From Pseudomonadota bacterium (GTDB lineage: Bacteria > Pseudomonadota > Gammaproteobacteria > Burkholderiales > Burkholderiaceae_B): a stretch of 9,824 nucleotides of DNA. Shown one piece after another: positions 1 to 7,141 of this stretch. The stretch lies in the NCBI GenBank assembly GCA_023388835.1, contig JAEWFK010000018.1:1-9824 (forward strand), in the 5' to 3' direction. The stretch's first letter is position 1. Every line of letters begins with the position of its first letter. The translations under genes were made by a program, and so were the position numbers. A model generated the notes under the pieces. It was given only the letters and a program-made list of their open reading frames with translations, made no database searches and was not told the origin of the DNA.

Positions 1-668
1 CCATCCACGACTTCTACGGCTTCCCGCAGGCGCTCTTCGACTTCGATTACCCGGCCCCTGGCGACAGCGAACTCGCTCGTGAGATCACCGAAGTGGTCAA
101 ACCGCATTGGGTGGGACTGGACTACGATCAATGGGGCATCGACCACGGCACCTGGTCGGTGTTGGCCCACATGTATCCCGATGCCGACATCCCCGTGCTG
201 CAGCTGTCCATCAACGCTCTGAAGCCGCTTGATTACCACCTGGAGCTGGGAGCCAGCCTGGCGCCCCTGCGCGAGCGCGGCGTCATGATCGTCGCCAGCG
301 GAAACATTGTCCATAATCTTCGACGACTGCAGTGGCGTGAGCCGGACCTTGCCTATGACTGGGCGGAGCGCTTTGATGACGCGGTCATCGAACAGTTAGC
401 ACGCGAGCCGGGCGACATTCTTCGTGTTGCCGAACACCCGGATTACGACCTCGCCGTGCCCACGCCCGATCATTTCGTTCCTCTCTTGTATCTCGCAGGC
501 CTGGCCGCCGCCGACAATGCCCGACCCGAAACCCTGGTTCGCGGCTACTCAATGGGAGGAATCTCCATGACCTGTGTCGGTCTGGATGCGGAACTCGAAC
601 TGCGCAAGGACCCGACCTGCGCGGCTCGCCTGCCTGACGGCGTGCCGCCGGACCAGACGAATATCTAG
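1..668 (+). CDS. ygiD: YgiD/DODA-type class III extradiol ring-cleavage dioxygenase (5' end outside window)
   Basis: This gene is open from the left edge (frame beginning at base 3) to the TAG at 666-668, so 221 C-terminal residues are visible out of roughly 260-290 expected. The sequence closely follows E. coli YgiD, a zinc 4,5-DOPA extradiol dioxygenase of the LigB superfamily, cytoplasmic. Shared blocks are IHDFYGFPQALFDFDYPAPG (E. coli IHDFGGFPQALYDTHYPAPG), WGIDHGTW, MYPDADIPVLQLSI, ASGNIVHNLR and TPDHFVPLLY. From family knowledge, the His of DHGTW (codon 144-146), of NIVHNL (312-314) and of PDHF (471-473) match catalytic or metal-site histidines. The two N-terminal ligand histidines lie off the window. 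A GTG at 93 is internal, since homology begins upstream of it. The C-terminal tail after GISMTCVG is longer than in E. coli and ends VPPDQTNI. The physiological substrate is unknown. The gene converges with the methyltransferase. Confidence 0.9.
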   Translation, partial: IHDFYGFPQALFDFDYPAPGDSELAREITEVVKPHWVGLDYDQWGIDHGTWSVLAHMYPDADIPVLQLSINALKPLDYHLELGASLAPLRERGVMIVASGNIVHNLRRLQWREPDLAYDWAERFDDAVIEQLAREPGDILRVAEHPDYDLAVPTPDHFVPLLYLAGLAAADNARPETLVRGYSMGGISMTCVGLDAELELRKDPTCAARLPDGVPPDQTNI

Positions 669-676
669 GCCCGGCG

Positions 677-707
677 GCTGAAGGTCATCACTGGAGCAGC
701 CTTCAGC
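677..707. other. Small inverted repeat between converging genes
   Basis: GCTGAAGG (677-684) and CCTTCAGC (700-707) form a perfect 8-bp stem with a 15-nt loop. It lies just after the dioxygenase stop (668) and its right arm touches the first base of the methyltransferase stop codon (707-709). No T-tract follows on either strand, so it is not a classical intrinsic terminator. It may be a bidirectional 3'-end hairpin or chance. Confidence 0.35.
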
Positions 708-1741
708 TAAAAGCCGACGAAGAGGTATTCCTGCACGGCGTTCTTGTTGTCGCCCACCGCGTGCCCCTGGTTCCCTAAGGAATATCGGTAGTCGACCGGA
801 ATAACTTCGACATGGCGTTTATGTCTCGCCATGATCCTAACCATCTCGTCGAGCGTGGGCTGACCGTTCGATGAATAGGACACTACCAGTACGCTATCGC
901 GAAACCGCTTGAACAGCAGATCGAAGGCCCCCGCCGCCCCCTTGCGTGTAGAAAACGGCGTAGGGTAGGACTTGAACTTTTTGGTGACGGTATGTTCTTG
1001 AATTTCGACTCCGCGCCAGTCGCGTGCCAGGCCTTCCACGAAATGGTAGCGGCGCACGTATTCGTTATCCGAGAGCGGCGAATAATACGGCGGGTCGATA
1101 TAAACCAGCCCCGGCTCCTGCAGTGGCAAGGTCATGGCGTCACCATGCCGCGCCTTGTTCTGCTTCCCGTTGTCGAAAACTGCCGCATCCACCATGCGCG
1201 TGGCATCCAGGAACTGATCCTGGAATGACATCAGCAAATCCTTACGACCGTCATCGTAGCGGTGACCGACATAGGTAAAGATTCCTCTGGGCCGCTTCTT
1301 CATGCAGGCACGCAACAGCGCGCTCATGGCGAGCGCGCGCTTGTACGGATTCTTGATGGCCGCGATGTTCGCGCGCAGCACATCAATCAGCCGGTTGTCC
1401 TCGTCGGTGAAATAGAGTCCCTTGAAGGTGCTTTGAACGAAATGATCGACGGGCCGGTCCGGTTCGAGCAAGGCGCGGGCTTCGTCTTCGCCCAGCGTCA
1501 CTTCGTTGTTCTCGATCATGGCCTTGGCGAAAGTGTGTGACATGGCCATGTAGTCGTTACTCACAACCGCCTTGCCGCGTGATTTCAGCATGTAGGCCAC
1601 GATGCCGGAACCCGAGAATAAATCGATCGCCGTCTCGTACTCGAACTGCGACGCCACGGTCCAGATTTCGGACAGCAGCTTGTTTTTCGAACCCATGTAC
1701 CGGGTCGGGGGGTAGCGCCTTGCCTGCTCCGTACTGCTCAT
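707..1741 (-). CDS. D12-class (MethyltransfD12) N6-adenine-specific DNA methyltransferase, apparently solitary
   Basis: The 344-residue protein carries the hallmarks of a D12-type DNA adenine methylase. RYMGSKNKLL near residues 14-23 is motif X, DLFSGSG near 40-46 is motif I (S-adenosylmethionine binding), the downstream VVSNDY provides an acidic ribose-contact residue, and IDPPYYSP in the second half is catalytic motif IV (DPPY). Inferred role: transfer of a methyl group to N6 of adenine in a short DNA target. The target cannot be read from sequence. The arrangement (motif X and I first, DPPYYSP followed by a YHFVEGL segment) recalls FokI-type and related type II enzymes more than the short E. 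coli Dam, from memory only. No endonuclease gene is visible, so it is an orphan or the survivor of a restriction-modification pair. The ATG at 1739-1741 overlaps the stop of an upstream reading frame (ATGA), and no Shine-Dalgarno is visible before it. Base composition looks lower in GC than gyrB (781-840 about 45% by hand count). Confidence 0.88.
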   Translation of the reverse strand: MSSTEQARRYPPTRYMGSKNKLLSEIWTVASQFEYETAIDLFSGSGIVAYMLKSRGKAVVSNDYMAMSHTFAKAMIENNEVTLGEDEARALLEPDRPVDHFVQSTFKGLYFTDEDNRLIDVLRANIAAIKNPYKRALAMSALLRACMKKRPRGIFTYVGHRYDDGRKDLLMSFQDQFLDATRMVDAAVFDNGKQNKARHGDAMTLPLQEPGLVYIDPPYYSPLSDNEYVRRYHFVEGLARDWRGVEIQEHTVTKKFKSYPTPFSTRKGAAGAFDLLFKRFRDSVLVVSYSSNGQPTLDEMVRIMARHKRHVEVIPVDYRYSLGNQGHAVGDNKNAVQEYLFVGF

Positions 1742-1836
1742 GTACCAGCGGGTGATTTCGGGTTCTTGTAGTGCCTGAAGGGTACATTGAACTGCCCTTT
1801 CTGGTCGACCCGATACAGCCCGTTGTCAGCAATCAC
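1738..1836 (-). pseudogene. Remnant of a second, Dam-like D12 adenine methyltransferase
   Basis: On the minus strand, the frame read from the GTG at 1836-1834 to the TGA at 1740-1738 contains NGLYRVDQKGQFNVPF, then two residues and YKNP. This is the conserved block of Dam/DpnM-type enzymes, NGL-R-N--G-FNVPFG-YK-P, which in intact proteins lies between motif I and the DPPY motif, that is, mid-protein. Only about 32 codons remain. Neither motif I nor DPPY is present in this frame, and an in-frame TGA stands upstream at 1878-1876. After KNPK the sequence departs from the family (SPAGT, stop). The intact methyltransferase downstream does not show this block, so the fragment is not a displaced piece of that gene. 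I read it as a decayed neighbour gene. A translated leader peptide is possible, because its stop overlaps the next ATG. Confidence 0.65.
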
Positions 1837-1881
1837 GCCGTCAAGCGGGCGGCATTTTTGCAGCCCCCTTGAAAGTCAGGT

Positions 1882-1921
1882 TTTTCCTGCGCAGACACGG
1901 ATTCCGTCCTGCCCGGGAAAA
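1882..1921. other. Imperfect inverted repeat just downstream of gyrB
   Basis: The outer arms are TTTTCC (1882-1887) and GGAAAA (1916-1921), with inner pairings CTGC... and ...GCAG plus CCGT/ACGG around a short central loop near 1900-1904, so a long imperfect hairpin can form. It begins 10 bases past the gyrB stop (1931-1933) on the minus strand. It may mark the 3' end of the dnaA-dnaN-gyrB transcript. There is no clear T-run after the stem on the gyrB strand, so the terminator assignment is weak. Confidence 0.35.
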
Positions 1922-1930
1922 CACACGCCA

Positions 1931-4381
1931 TCAGACATCGATGTTCCCGGCCTGAAGCGCGTGTTCCTCAATGAAGGCCCTACGCGGCTCGACGCTGTCC
2001 CCCATGAGCGTGGTGAAGATTTCGTCGGCCGCGATGGCGTCCTCGATCTGCACGCGCAGCAGACGGCGCACTTCGGGATTCATGGTCGTCTCCCATAGCT
2101 GCGCGGGATTCATCTCGCCCAGACCCTTATAACGTTGCTTGCTGACGCTGCGTTCGGCTTCGGAATGCAGCCACTGCATGGCTTCCCGGAAGTCGCCCAC
2201 GGGCTTTTCCTTGCGGCGCTCACCTTCACCGCGCATCACCTTGGCCCCTTCGCCGAGTAATCCGGTGAACGTGGCGCCTGCCTTGGCCAGCACCGCGTAG
2301 TCGGCGCCGCGCACAAAAGCCCGGTCGAAGACACTCACGCGGATATTGCCATGATGCATGCGCTGCACCAGCAGACGCCATGCGTCGCCCGCTTCGTTCG
2401 CTTCGACAACGACCTTGACTGCAGCCGGGTCGGCCGGGTCGCGAAGCGCGGCCTCCAATGCCTGGGCCGAGGCCTGGGCCGATTCCGCGCTGTCCAGGTC
2501 GAAGGTCACGCCTTCGGCCAGCGCCGACAGGGCGTCTTCGTCCAGGTAACGCGACAGGCGACTGATGATGTTGTCGGCCAGCACGTACTGGCGCGCGAGA
2601 TCAGCCAGTGTCTCGCCTTCCAGCGGCGCAGCGCCTTCGGACGGCACGACGGCGGCGTCCTTTGTGGCCAGCTGCAGCATGAATTGCGCTTCCTCGACAT
2701 CGTCTTTCAGATAGCGCTCATCGCGGCCGACCTTGACCTTGTACAGCGGCGGCTGGGCGATGTAGATGTAGCCGCGTTCCAGCAGTTCCGGCATCTGGCG
2801 ATAGAAGAGTGTGAGGAGCAAGGTCCGGATGTGGGCGCCGTCGACGTCCGCGTCGGTCATGATGATGATGCGGTGGTAACGCAGCTTATCGATATTGAAG
2901 TCCGGGCCGATGCTGGTTCCCAGCGCCGTGATCAGCGTGGTGATCTGCTCGCTGGCGATCAGGCGGTCGAAACGTGCCTTTTCCACGTTGAGGACCTTGC
3001 CGCGCAGGGGGAGAATGGCCTGGAACTTGCGGTCGCGGCCCTGCTTGGCGGAACCGCCTGCGGAGTCCCCTTCCACGATATAGAGTTCCGACAGCGCCGG
3101 GTCTTTTTCCTGGCAATCCGCCAGTTTGCCCGGCAGGCCCGCACCTTCCAGCACGCTCTTGCGCCGGGTCATTTCACGAGCGCGGCGAGCCGCATCGCGC
3201 GCGCGCGCCGCTTCAATGACCTTGTTGCACAAGGCCTTGGCGTCGTTCGGGTTCTCGAGCAGCCAGCTTTCCAGCGTACGCGCCACGGCTTCTTCCACGG
3301 CGGGCCGCACTTCACTGGACACGAGTTTGTCTTTGGTCTGGCTGCTGAACTTGGGCTCGGGCACCTTGACCGACAGCACGCATACCAGCCCTTCGCGCAT
3401 ATCGTCGCCCGTCGTGTCGACCTTGGCCTTCTTGGCCAGCTCGTTGTCGGCGATGTACTTGTTCAGCACGCGCGTCATGGCGGCGCGCAGACCCGTCAAG
3501 TGGGTGCCGCCGTCACGCTGCGGAATATTGTTGGTGAAGCAGAGCACCGTTTCGGTATAGCCATCGTTCCATTGCATGGCCACATCGACGCCGATGGTCG
3601 CATCGCCCACGGTCGACTCGGTGGAGACGGCAAATACGTTGTTGTGCAGCACCGTCTTGGCGCGGTTGATGTACTGAACAAAGCCCTGCACCCCGCCCAG
3701 AAAAGCGAAGTCTTCTTCCTTTCCTTGGCGCTCGTCGATCAGGCGCACCTTGACGCCGTTGTTCAGGAAGGATAGTTCGCGCAGGCGCTTGGCCAGGATC
3801 TCGTAGTGGTACTCGATATCGTCGAAGATCTCGGGGTCGGCCAGGAAATGTACCGTCGTGCCGGAAGCATCGGTCTCGCCCGTAACGGCGAGCGGCGCCA
3901 CGCGCTCACCGCGCCGGAACTCCATTTCGTGGACCTTGCCGGCACGCTTGATCGTGAGACGCAGCCATTCGGAGAGCGCGTTCACGCAGGAAACGCCCAC
4001 GCCGTGCAGGCCGCCGGACACCTTGTACGAGTTGTGGTCGAACTTCCCGCCCGCATGCAGCTCGGTCATGACGATTTCCGCCGCGCTGCGATGGAATTCG
4101 TCGTCCTTGTGGATGTCGGTGGGAATACCGCGGCCGTTGTCGCTCACCGAGATGCTGTTGTCCGCGTGGATGGTCACCACGATGTCGTCACAATACCCGG
4201 CCAGGGCTTCGTCGATGGCGTTGTCCACCACCTCGAAAACCATGTGGTGCAGGCCGGTGCCGTCGGACGTGTCGCCAATGTACATGCCTGGACGCTTGCG
4301 CACGGCCTCGAGGCCCTTGAGCATCTTGATGGATTCGGCGCCATATTCCGGCACGACAGGATTTTGAATTTGATCAGACAT
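1931..4381 (-). CDS. gyrB: DNA gyrase subunit B (ATPase subunit)
   Basis: GyrB powers negative supercoiling by the A2B2 gyrase complex, and the subunit hydrolyses ATP and forms part of the DNA-cleavage metal site. At 816 residues it is close to the roughly 804 of E. coli. In order: the GHKL ATPase domain with EVVDNAIDEA (catalytic Glu50, Mg-binding Asn54), DNGRGIP (81-87) and GGLHGVG (123-129); a transducer with the QTK loop (348-350); TOPRIM with EGDSAGG (437-443), PLRGKVLN (458-465) and the acidic DADVDG (510-515); then a proteobacterial-type insertion; and the C-terminal YKGLGEMN block shared with ParE. The neighbourhood (dnaN, dnaA) favours GyrB over ParE. The ATG at 4379-4381 lies 32 bases after the dnaN stop, with a weak GGA ribosome site about 6 bases upstream. 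It is the last gene of the dnaA operon. Confidence 0.97.
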   Translation of the reverse strand: MSDQIQNPVVPEYGAESIKMLKGLEAVRKRPGMYIGDTSDGTGLHHMVFEVVDNAIDEALAGYCDDIVVTIHADNSISVSDNGRGIPTDIHKDDEFHRSAAEIVMTELHAGGKFDHNSYKVSGGLHGVGVSCVNALSEWLRLTIKRAGKVHEMEFRRGERVAPLAVTGETDASGTTVHFLADPEIFDDIEYHYEILAKRLRELSFLNNGVKVRLIDERQGKEEDFAFLGGVQGFVQYINRAKTVLHNNVFAVSTESTVGDATIGVDVAMQWNDGYTETVLCFTNNIPQRDGGTHLTGLRAAMTRVLNKYIADNELAKKAKVDTTGDDMREGLVCVLSVKVPEPKFSSQTKDKLVSSEVRPAVEEAVARTLESWLLENPNDAKALCNKVIEAARARDAARRAREMTRRKSVLEGAGLPGKLADCQEKDPALSELYIVEGDSAGGSAKQGRDRKFQAILPLRGKVLNVEKARFDRLIASEQITTLITALGTSIGPDFNIDKLRYHRIIIMTDADVDGAHIRTLLLTLFYRQMPELLERGYIYIAQPPLYKVKVGRDERYLKDDVEEAQFMLQLATKDAAVVPSEGAAPLEGETLADLARQYVLADNIISRLSRYLDEDALSALAEGVTFDLDSAESAQASAQALEAALRDPADPAAVKVVVEANEAGDAWRLLVQRMHHGNIRVSVFDRAFVRGADYAVLAKAGATFTGLLGEGAKVMRGEGERRKEKPVGDFREAMQWLHSEAERSVSKQRYKGLGEMNPAQLWETTMNPEVRRLLRVQIEDAIAADEIFTTLMGDSVEPRRAFIEEHALQAGNIDV

Positions 4382-4413
4382 AGTTTTCCGGGTGAAGAAG
4401 CTCGGACTCGTGG

Positions 4414-5523
4414 TCAGATACGCATGGGCATGACGACGTACTTGAAGTCGTCGTCATCAGGGGTAGTGATGAGCGCCGAAGCGTTGACATCGGGCTGCAC
4501 CGACCAGCGCATCGATTCCGTCTTGATATTGGACAGGACGTCGAGCAAATAGCTGACGTTGAAGCCGACATCCAGCGGTTCATGACCGTAGTCGATATCG
4601 ATTTCCTCGACCGCTTCTTCCTGCTCGGCGTTCGAGGACGAAATGCGCAGCTGGTTTTCCGACAACTGGATTCTCACGCCCTTGAGCTTGTCGGTGGTCA
4701 GGATGGCCGCGCGCTGCAGGCTGCCTTGCAAGGCTTCGCGGTTGATAAGGAAGTGGCGCGTGTACTGGGTGGGTATCACACGGGTGAAGTCGGGGAACTT
4801 GCCTTCGACCAACTTTGAGATCAGTTCGACATCGCCAAACCGGAAGCGGATCTGAGTGGGCGAGACGTCGATCTGCACCGGGTCTTCAGTGTCGGCCAGC
4901 AGGCGCTGCATTTCCAGCACAGTCTTGCGTGGAACAATGACATCGTAACGCGATTCGATCCCATCGGCCGCCGTGCCGCTATGCGCGAGCCGGTGGCCGT
5001 CGGTGGCGACTGCCCGTACGGCGCCGGGCTCGAAGACGAAGAGCAGGCCATTCAAGTAGTAACGGATGTCCTGTTGCGCCATGGCGAAGTGAACCTGGTT
5101 GAACAGGTGCTTGAGCGCCTTTTGCGACAACGAGAAAGAGACGTCCCATTGATCCGGCACGGACAGCACGGGGTATTCGGCGGCGTCCAGCGTTTGCAGG
5201 GCAAAGCGGCTCTTGCCGGCCTGGACCGACATGCGGCCGCCCTGGTTGGCGAGCTTGACTTCCCCGGTGTCGGGCAGAGCCCGCAGGATATCCAGCAACT
5301 TGCGCGCGGCCACCGTGATGGCGGACCCGTCTTCGCCCACGCCGAAGTCGGCATGTGTCGTGATCTGCACCTCGAGGTCCGTGGCAATGAACGCCACGCC
5401 CTGGCCTTCCTTGCGCATCAAGATGTTCGCGAGGATAGGAAGCGTATTTCGGCGTTCGACGATCCCGGCCACGGTCGTCAGTGGCTTGAGCAAGGCGTCG
5501 CGAGTCGCTTGTACGAGTTGCAT
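4414..5523 (-). CDS. dnaN: DNA polymerase III beta subunit (sliding clamp)
   Basis: DnaN dimerises into the ring that tethers polymerase III and other DNA enzymes to DNA. The 369 residues match the family length (366 in E. coli), made of three similar domains of about 120 residues. Family blocks visible are LLKPL and RNTLPILANIL at the N-terminus, ATDGHRLA at about 173-180, and the terminal MPMRI, which in E. coli (MPMRL) lines the pocket that takes clamp-binding peptides. The start codon is 2 bases past the dnaA stop, and the purine-rich AAAAGGA (5535-5529) inside the last dnaA codons is its ribosome binding site, so translation is likely coupled to dnaA. Confidence 0.97.
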   Translation of the reverse strand: MQLVQATRDALLKPLTTVAGIVERRNTLPILANILMRKEGQGVAFIATDLEVQITTHADFGVGEDGSAITVAARKLLDILRALPDTGEVKLANQGGRMSVQAGKSRFALQTLDAAEYPVLSVPDQWDVSFSLSQKALKHLFNQVHFAMAQQDIRYYLNGLLFVFEPGAVRAVATDGHRLAHSGTAADGIESRYDVIVPRKTVLEMQRLLADTEDPVQIDVSPTQIRFRFGDVELISKLVEGKFPDFTRVIPTQYTRHFLINREALQGSLQRAAILTTDKLKGVRIQLSENQLRISSSNAEQEEAVEEIDIDYGHEPLDVGFNVSYLLDVLSNIKTESMRWSVQPDVNASALITTPDDDDFKYVVMPMRI

Positions 5524-5525
5524 GG

Positions 5526-6971
5526 TTATCCTTTTAAGGTTTGTTCCAGTACGTGTAGGGCGTGGTTGAGCTCGGTCTGCTTGAGCCGGGCGTCGGAAAT
5601 CTTGCGCACGGCATGCAGTACGGTTGTGTGATCACGGCCGCCGAAAAGATCGCCGATCTCCGGCAGGCTTTTCTGCGTGAGTTCCTTGGCCAGGTACATG
5701 GCAATCTGCCGCGGCAGCGCAATGTTGGCCGGTCGCCGGCGCGAATACATGTCCGCCACTTTGATTTTGTAGTAGTCGGCCACCGTCTTCTGAATGTTCT
5801 CGACCGTGATCTGACCGTTGGATACGGACAGCAGATCCTTGAGCGCATCCTTGCAGACATCGACGGACAGGACTTCCTTGCCATGGAAACGGGCATAGGC
5901 CGACACTTTGCGCAAAGCGCCTTCGAGCTCGCGAACATTACTGCGTAAATGCTTGGCAATGAAGAAGGCGACCTCTTCCGGCATATTGATGCCCTCGTGC
6001 TCGGATTTGCGCAACAGAATGGCCACACGCATCTCGAGCTCGGGCGGCTCGATGGCGACAGTGAGACCCGAGTCGAAACGCGAGATCAGCCGGCTGTCGA
6101 TATTGGCCAGTTCCTTCGGATACGTGTCGGACGTGATGATGATCTGCTTGCGCTGGGCCACCATGGCTTCGAAGGCGTAGAAGAATTCTTCCTGAGTGCG
6201 GTTCTTGCCTGCAAAAAACTGGATATCGTCGATGAGAAGCAGGTCGAGCGAATGGTAATACCGCTTGAATTCATCGAAAGCCTTGCGCTGGTAGGCCTTC
6301 ACGACATCGGATACGTACTGGTCGGCATGGACGTAGCGCACGCGGGCGCCCTTGCCGGTGGTCAACAGCGAATTGCCGATGGCGTGTATGAGGTGGGTCT
6401 TGCCCAGCCCGACTCCGCCATACAAAAACAAGGGGTTGTAAGACACGCCCGGATTTTCAGCGACTTGCAGCGCTGCGGCGCGGGCCAGCTGATTGGCCTT
6501 TCCGGTCACGAAATTATCGAAAGTGAGCTCGACGTTAAGCCGCGAGCGATCGTGGAGGGCATCGGCCGCGGCTGATGCGGCCGCAGCGCCCGGTGGAGTC
6601 GCCGCCTGCGCCGGTGGAGCGGAGAGCTGTGCAGCTGCGCGCGCGGCGGGAGCTGCGGGAACTGCGGCCGCCGGCGCGGCCGGGGCATCGCTGCGCGGAG
6701 CCGCCGACACAGCACGCGAGCCGCCGGCCGAGGGCAGCTCGAACGTGACCTGCACCGGTCGCGAGAACCAGTCACTGGCCAGGGCCTCGATCTGGTGAGA
6801 AAAATTCTTGCGCACCCAATCCAACTTGAAACGATTGGGTGCAGACACACGCAGTACGCCCTGGGTTTCATCGAAAGCCAGGGGTACCAAGGGTCGAATC
6901 CACGCGCTGATCTGTTGGGGAGGGAGGTCCTGCTCCAGTTTCTGGACGCAGGTCTGCCAGAATTCGTTCAT
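5526..6971 (-). CDS. dnaA: Chromosomal replication initiator protein DnaA
   Basis: DnaA binds DnaA boxes, melts oriC and helps load the replicative helicase. The 481 residues show the four-domain plan. Domain I (about 1-80, starting MNEFWQTCVQKLEQ) serves oligomerisation and partner contacts. Domain II (about 80-145) is a low-complexity Ala/Pro-rich linker. Domain III is AAA+ with Walker A GGVGLGKT (185-192), Walker B LLLIDD (Asp248-Asp249), sensor-1 segment SDTYPKEL (281-288) and DSRLISRF (292-299) with the arginine-finger region. Domain IV is DNA-binding with the signature GRDHTTV (445-451). The start at 6969-6971 gives the expected domain I N-terminus, though no strong Shine-Dalgarno precedes it. 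It heads the dnaA-dnaN-gyrB operon. A DnaA box 48 bases upstream suggests autoregulation. Confidence 0.98.
   Translation of the reverse strand: MNEFWQTCVQKLEQDLPPQQISAWIRPLVPLAFDETQGVLRVSAPNRFKLDWVRKNFSHQIEALASDWFSRPVQVTFELPSAGGSRAVSAAPRSDAPAAPAAAVPAAPAARAAAQLSAPPAQAATPPGAAAASAAADALHDRSRLNVELTFDNFVTGKANQLARAAALQVAENPGVSYNPLFLYGGVGLGKTHLIHAIGNSLLTTGKGARVRYVHADQYVSDVVKAYQRKAFDEFKRYYHSLDLLLIDDIQFFAGKNRTQEEFFYAFEAMVAQRKQIIITSDTYPKELANIDSRLISRFDSGLTVAIEPPELEMRVAILLRKSEHEGINMPEEVAFFIAKHLRSNVRELEGALRKVSAYARFHGKEVLSVDVCKDALKDLLSVSNGQITVENIQKTVADYYKIKVADMYSRRRPANIALPRQIAMYLAKELTQKSLPEIGDLFGGRDHTTVLHAVRKISDARLKQTELNHALHVLEQTLKG
5529..5535 (-). promoter_or_regulatory. Ribosome binding site of dnaN, inside the end of dnaA
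   Basis: AAAAGGA on the minus strand sits 5 bases before the dnaN ATG (5523-5521) and overlaps the last sense codons of dnaA. It fixes the dnaN start and implies coupled translation. Confidence 0.7.
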
Positions 6972-6995
6972 TGTCGGCCACTTCGGTAAACCTCG

Positions 6996-7001
6996 ATTCT
7001 A
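6996..7001 (-). promoter_or_regulatory. Candidate -10 element for dnaA
   Basis: TAGAAT on the minus strand, 24 bases before the dnaA ATG, matches the sigma70 -10 well (TATAAT, 5 of 6). No good -35 lies 17 bases upstream. That position falls on the DnaA box, which would fit repression by DnaA. Motif match only. Confidence 0.3.
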
Positions 7002-7018
7002 CCCTGTCGGGCGGGTAG

Positions 7019-7027
7019 TTATCCACA
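7019..7027 (+). promoter_or_regulatory. DnaA box (perfect TTATCCACA)
   Basis: TTATCCACA is an exact high-affinity DnaA box. It lies between dnaA and rpmH, 48 bases upstream of the dnaA start, and overlaps where the -35 of the candidate dnaA promoter would fall. Likely roles are autoregulation of dnaA and/or part of the origin. Confidence 0.8.
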
Positions 7028-7066
7028 GGCAGGCCGGACGCAGCCATGCGTAGTGGCCCCAAGTGT

Positions 7067-7095
7067 TTGACTAAGTTACGGAAATTTGATGAAAT
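7067..7095 (+). promoter_or_regulatory. Candidate sigma70 promoter for the rpmH-rnpA-yidD-yidC operon
   Basis: TTGACT (7067-7072, 5 of 6 to TTGACA) and TGAAAT (7090-7095, 4 of 6 to TATAAT) are separated by the optimal 17 bases. Transcription would start near 7102, leaving a leader of about 40 bases before the rpmH ATG at 7142. Confidence 0.5.
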
Positions 7096-7141
7096 GGTGG
7101 GCTTTTCGAATTCCTGCTCTTTTCATTTTTTCGGATCCGTC

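Larger units (their letters stand above)
6972..7141. other. dnaA-rpmH divergent intergenic region, possible oriC or part of it
   Basis: This 170-base gap separates two divergent core operons and is a common place for bacterial oriC. It holds one perfect DnaA box (7019-7027) and a relatively A+T-rich half (about 7064-7136) that could serve as an unwinding region or simply as promoter DNA. I found no second good DnaA box here, so evidence for a full origin is thin, and the real oriC may lie outside the window. Confidence 0.35.

Noticed and set aside
1557..1832. 91-codon minus-strand frame overlapping the start of the methyltransferase
   Set aside because: It is an out-of-frame reading of the Dam-like relic and the methyltransferase. 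The meaningful homology is in the neighbouring frame.
1868..1874. CTTGAAA resembling a sigma32 (heat-shock) -35 box on the plus strand
   Set aside because: No CCCATNT-like -10 at the proper distance and no plus-strand gene downstream.
2351..3775. 474-codon open frame antisense to gyrB
   Set aside because: Same mirrored-frame effect. No recognisable motif, and it lies wholly within the conserved TOPRIM and ATPase coding region.
3806..4552. 248-codon open frame antisense across the gyrB/dnaN junction
   Set aside because: It covers two real genes on the other strand and has no family motif.
6493..6798. Ala/Gly-rich frame antisense to the DnaA linker
   Set aside because: Low-complexity shadow of the Ala/Pro-rich domain II coding sequence.
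7046..7141. N-terminal extension of rpmH from a start at 7046
   Set aside because: L34 similarity begins exactly at 7142 with the standard 44 residues. The upstream part overlaps the promoter.
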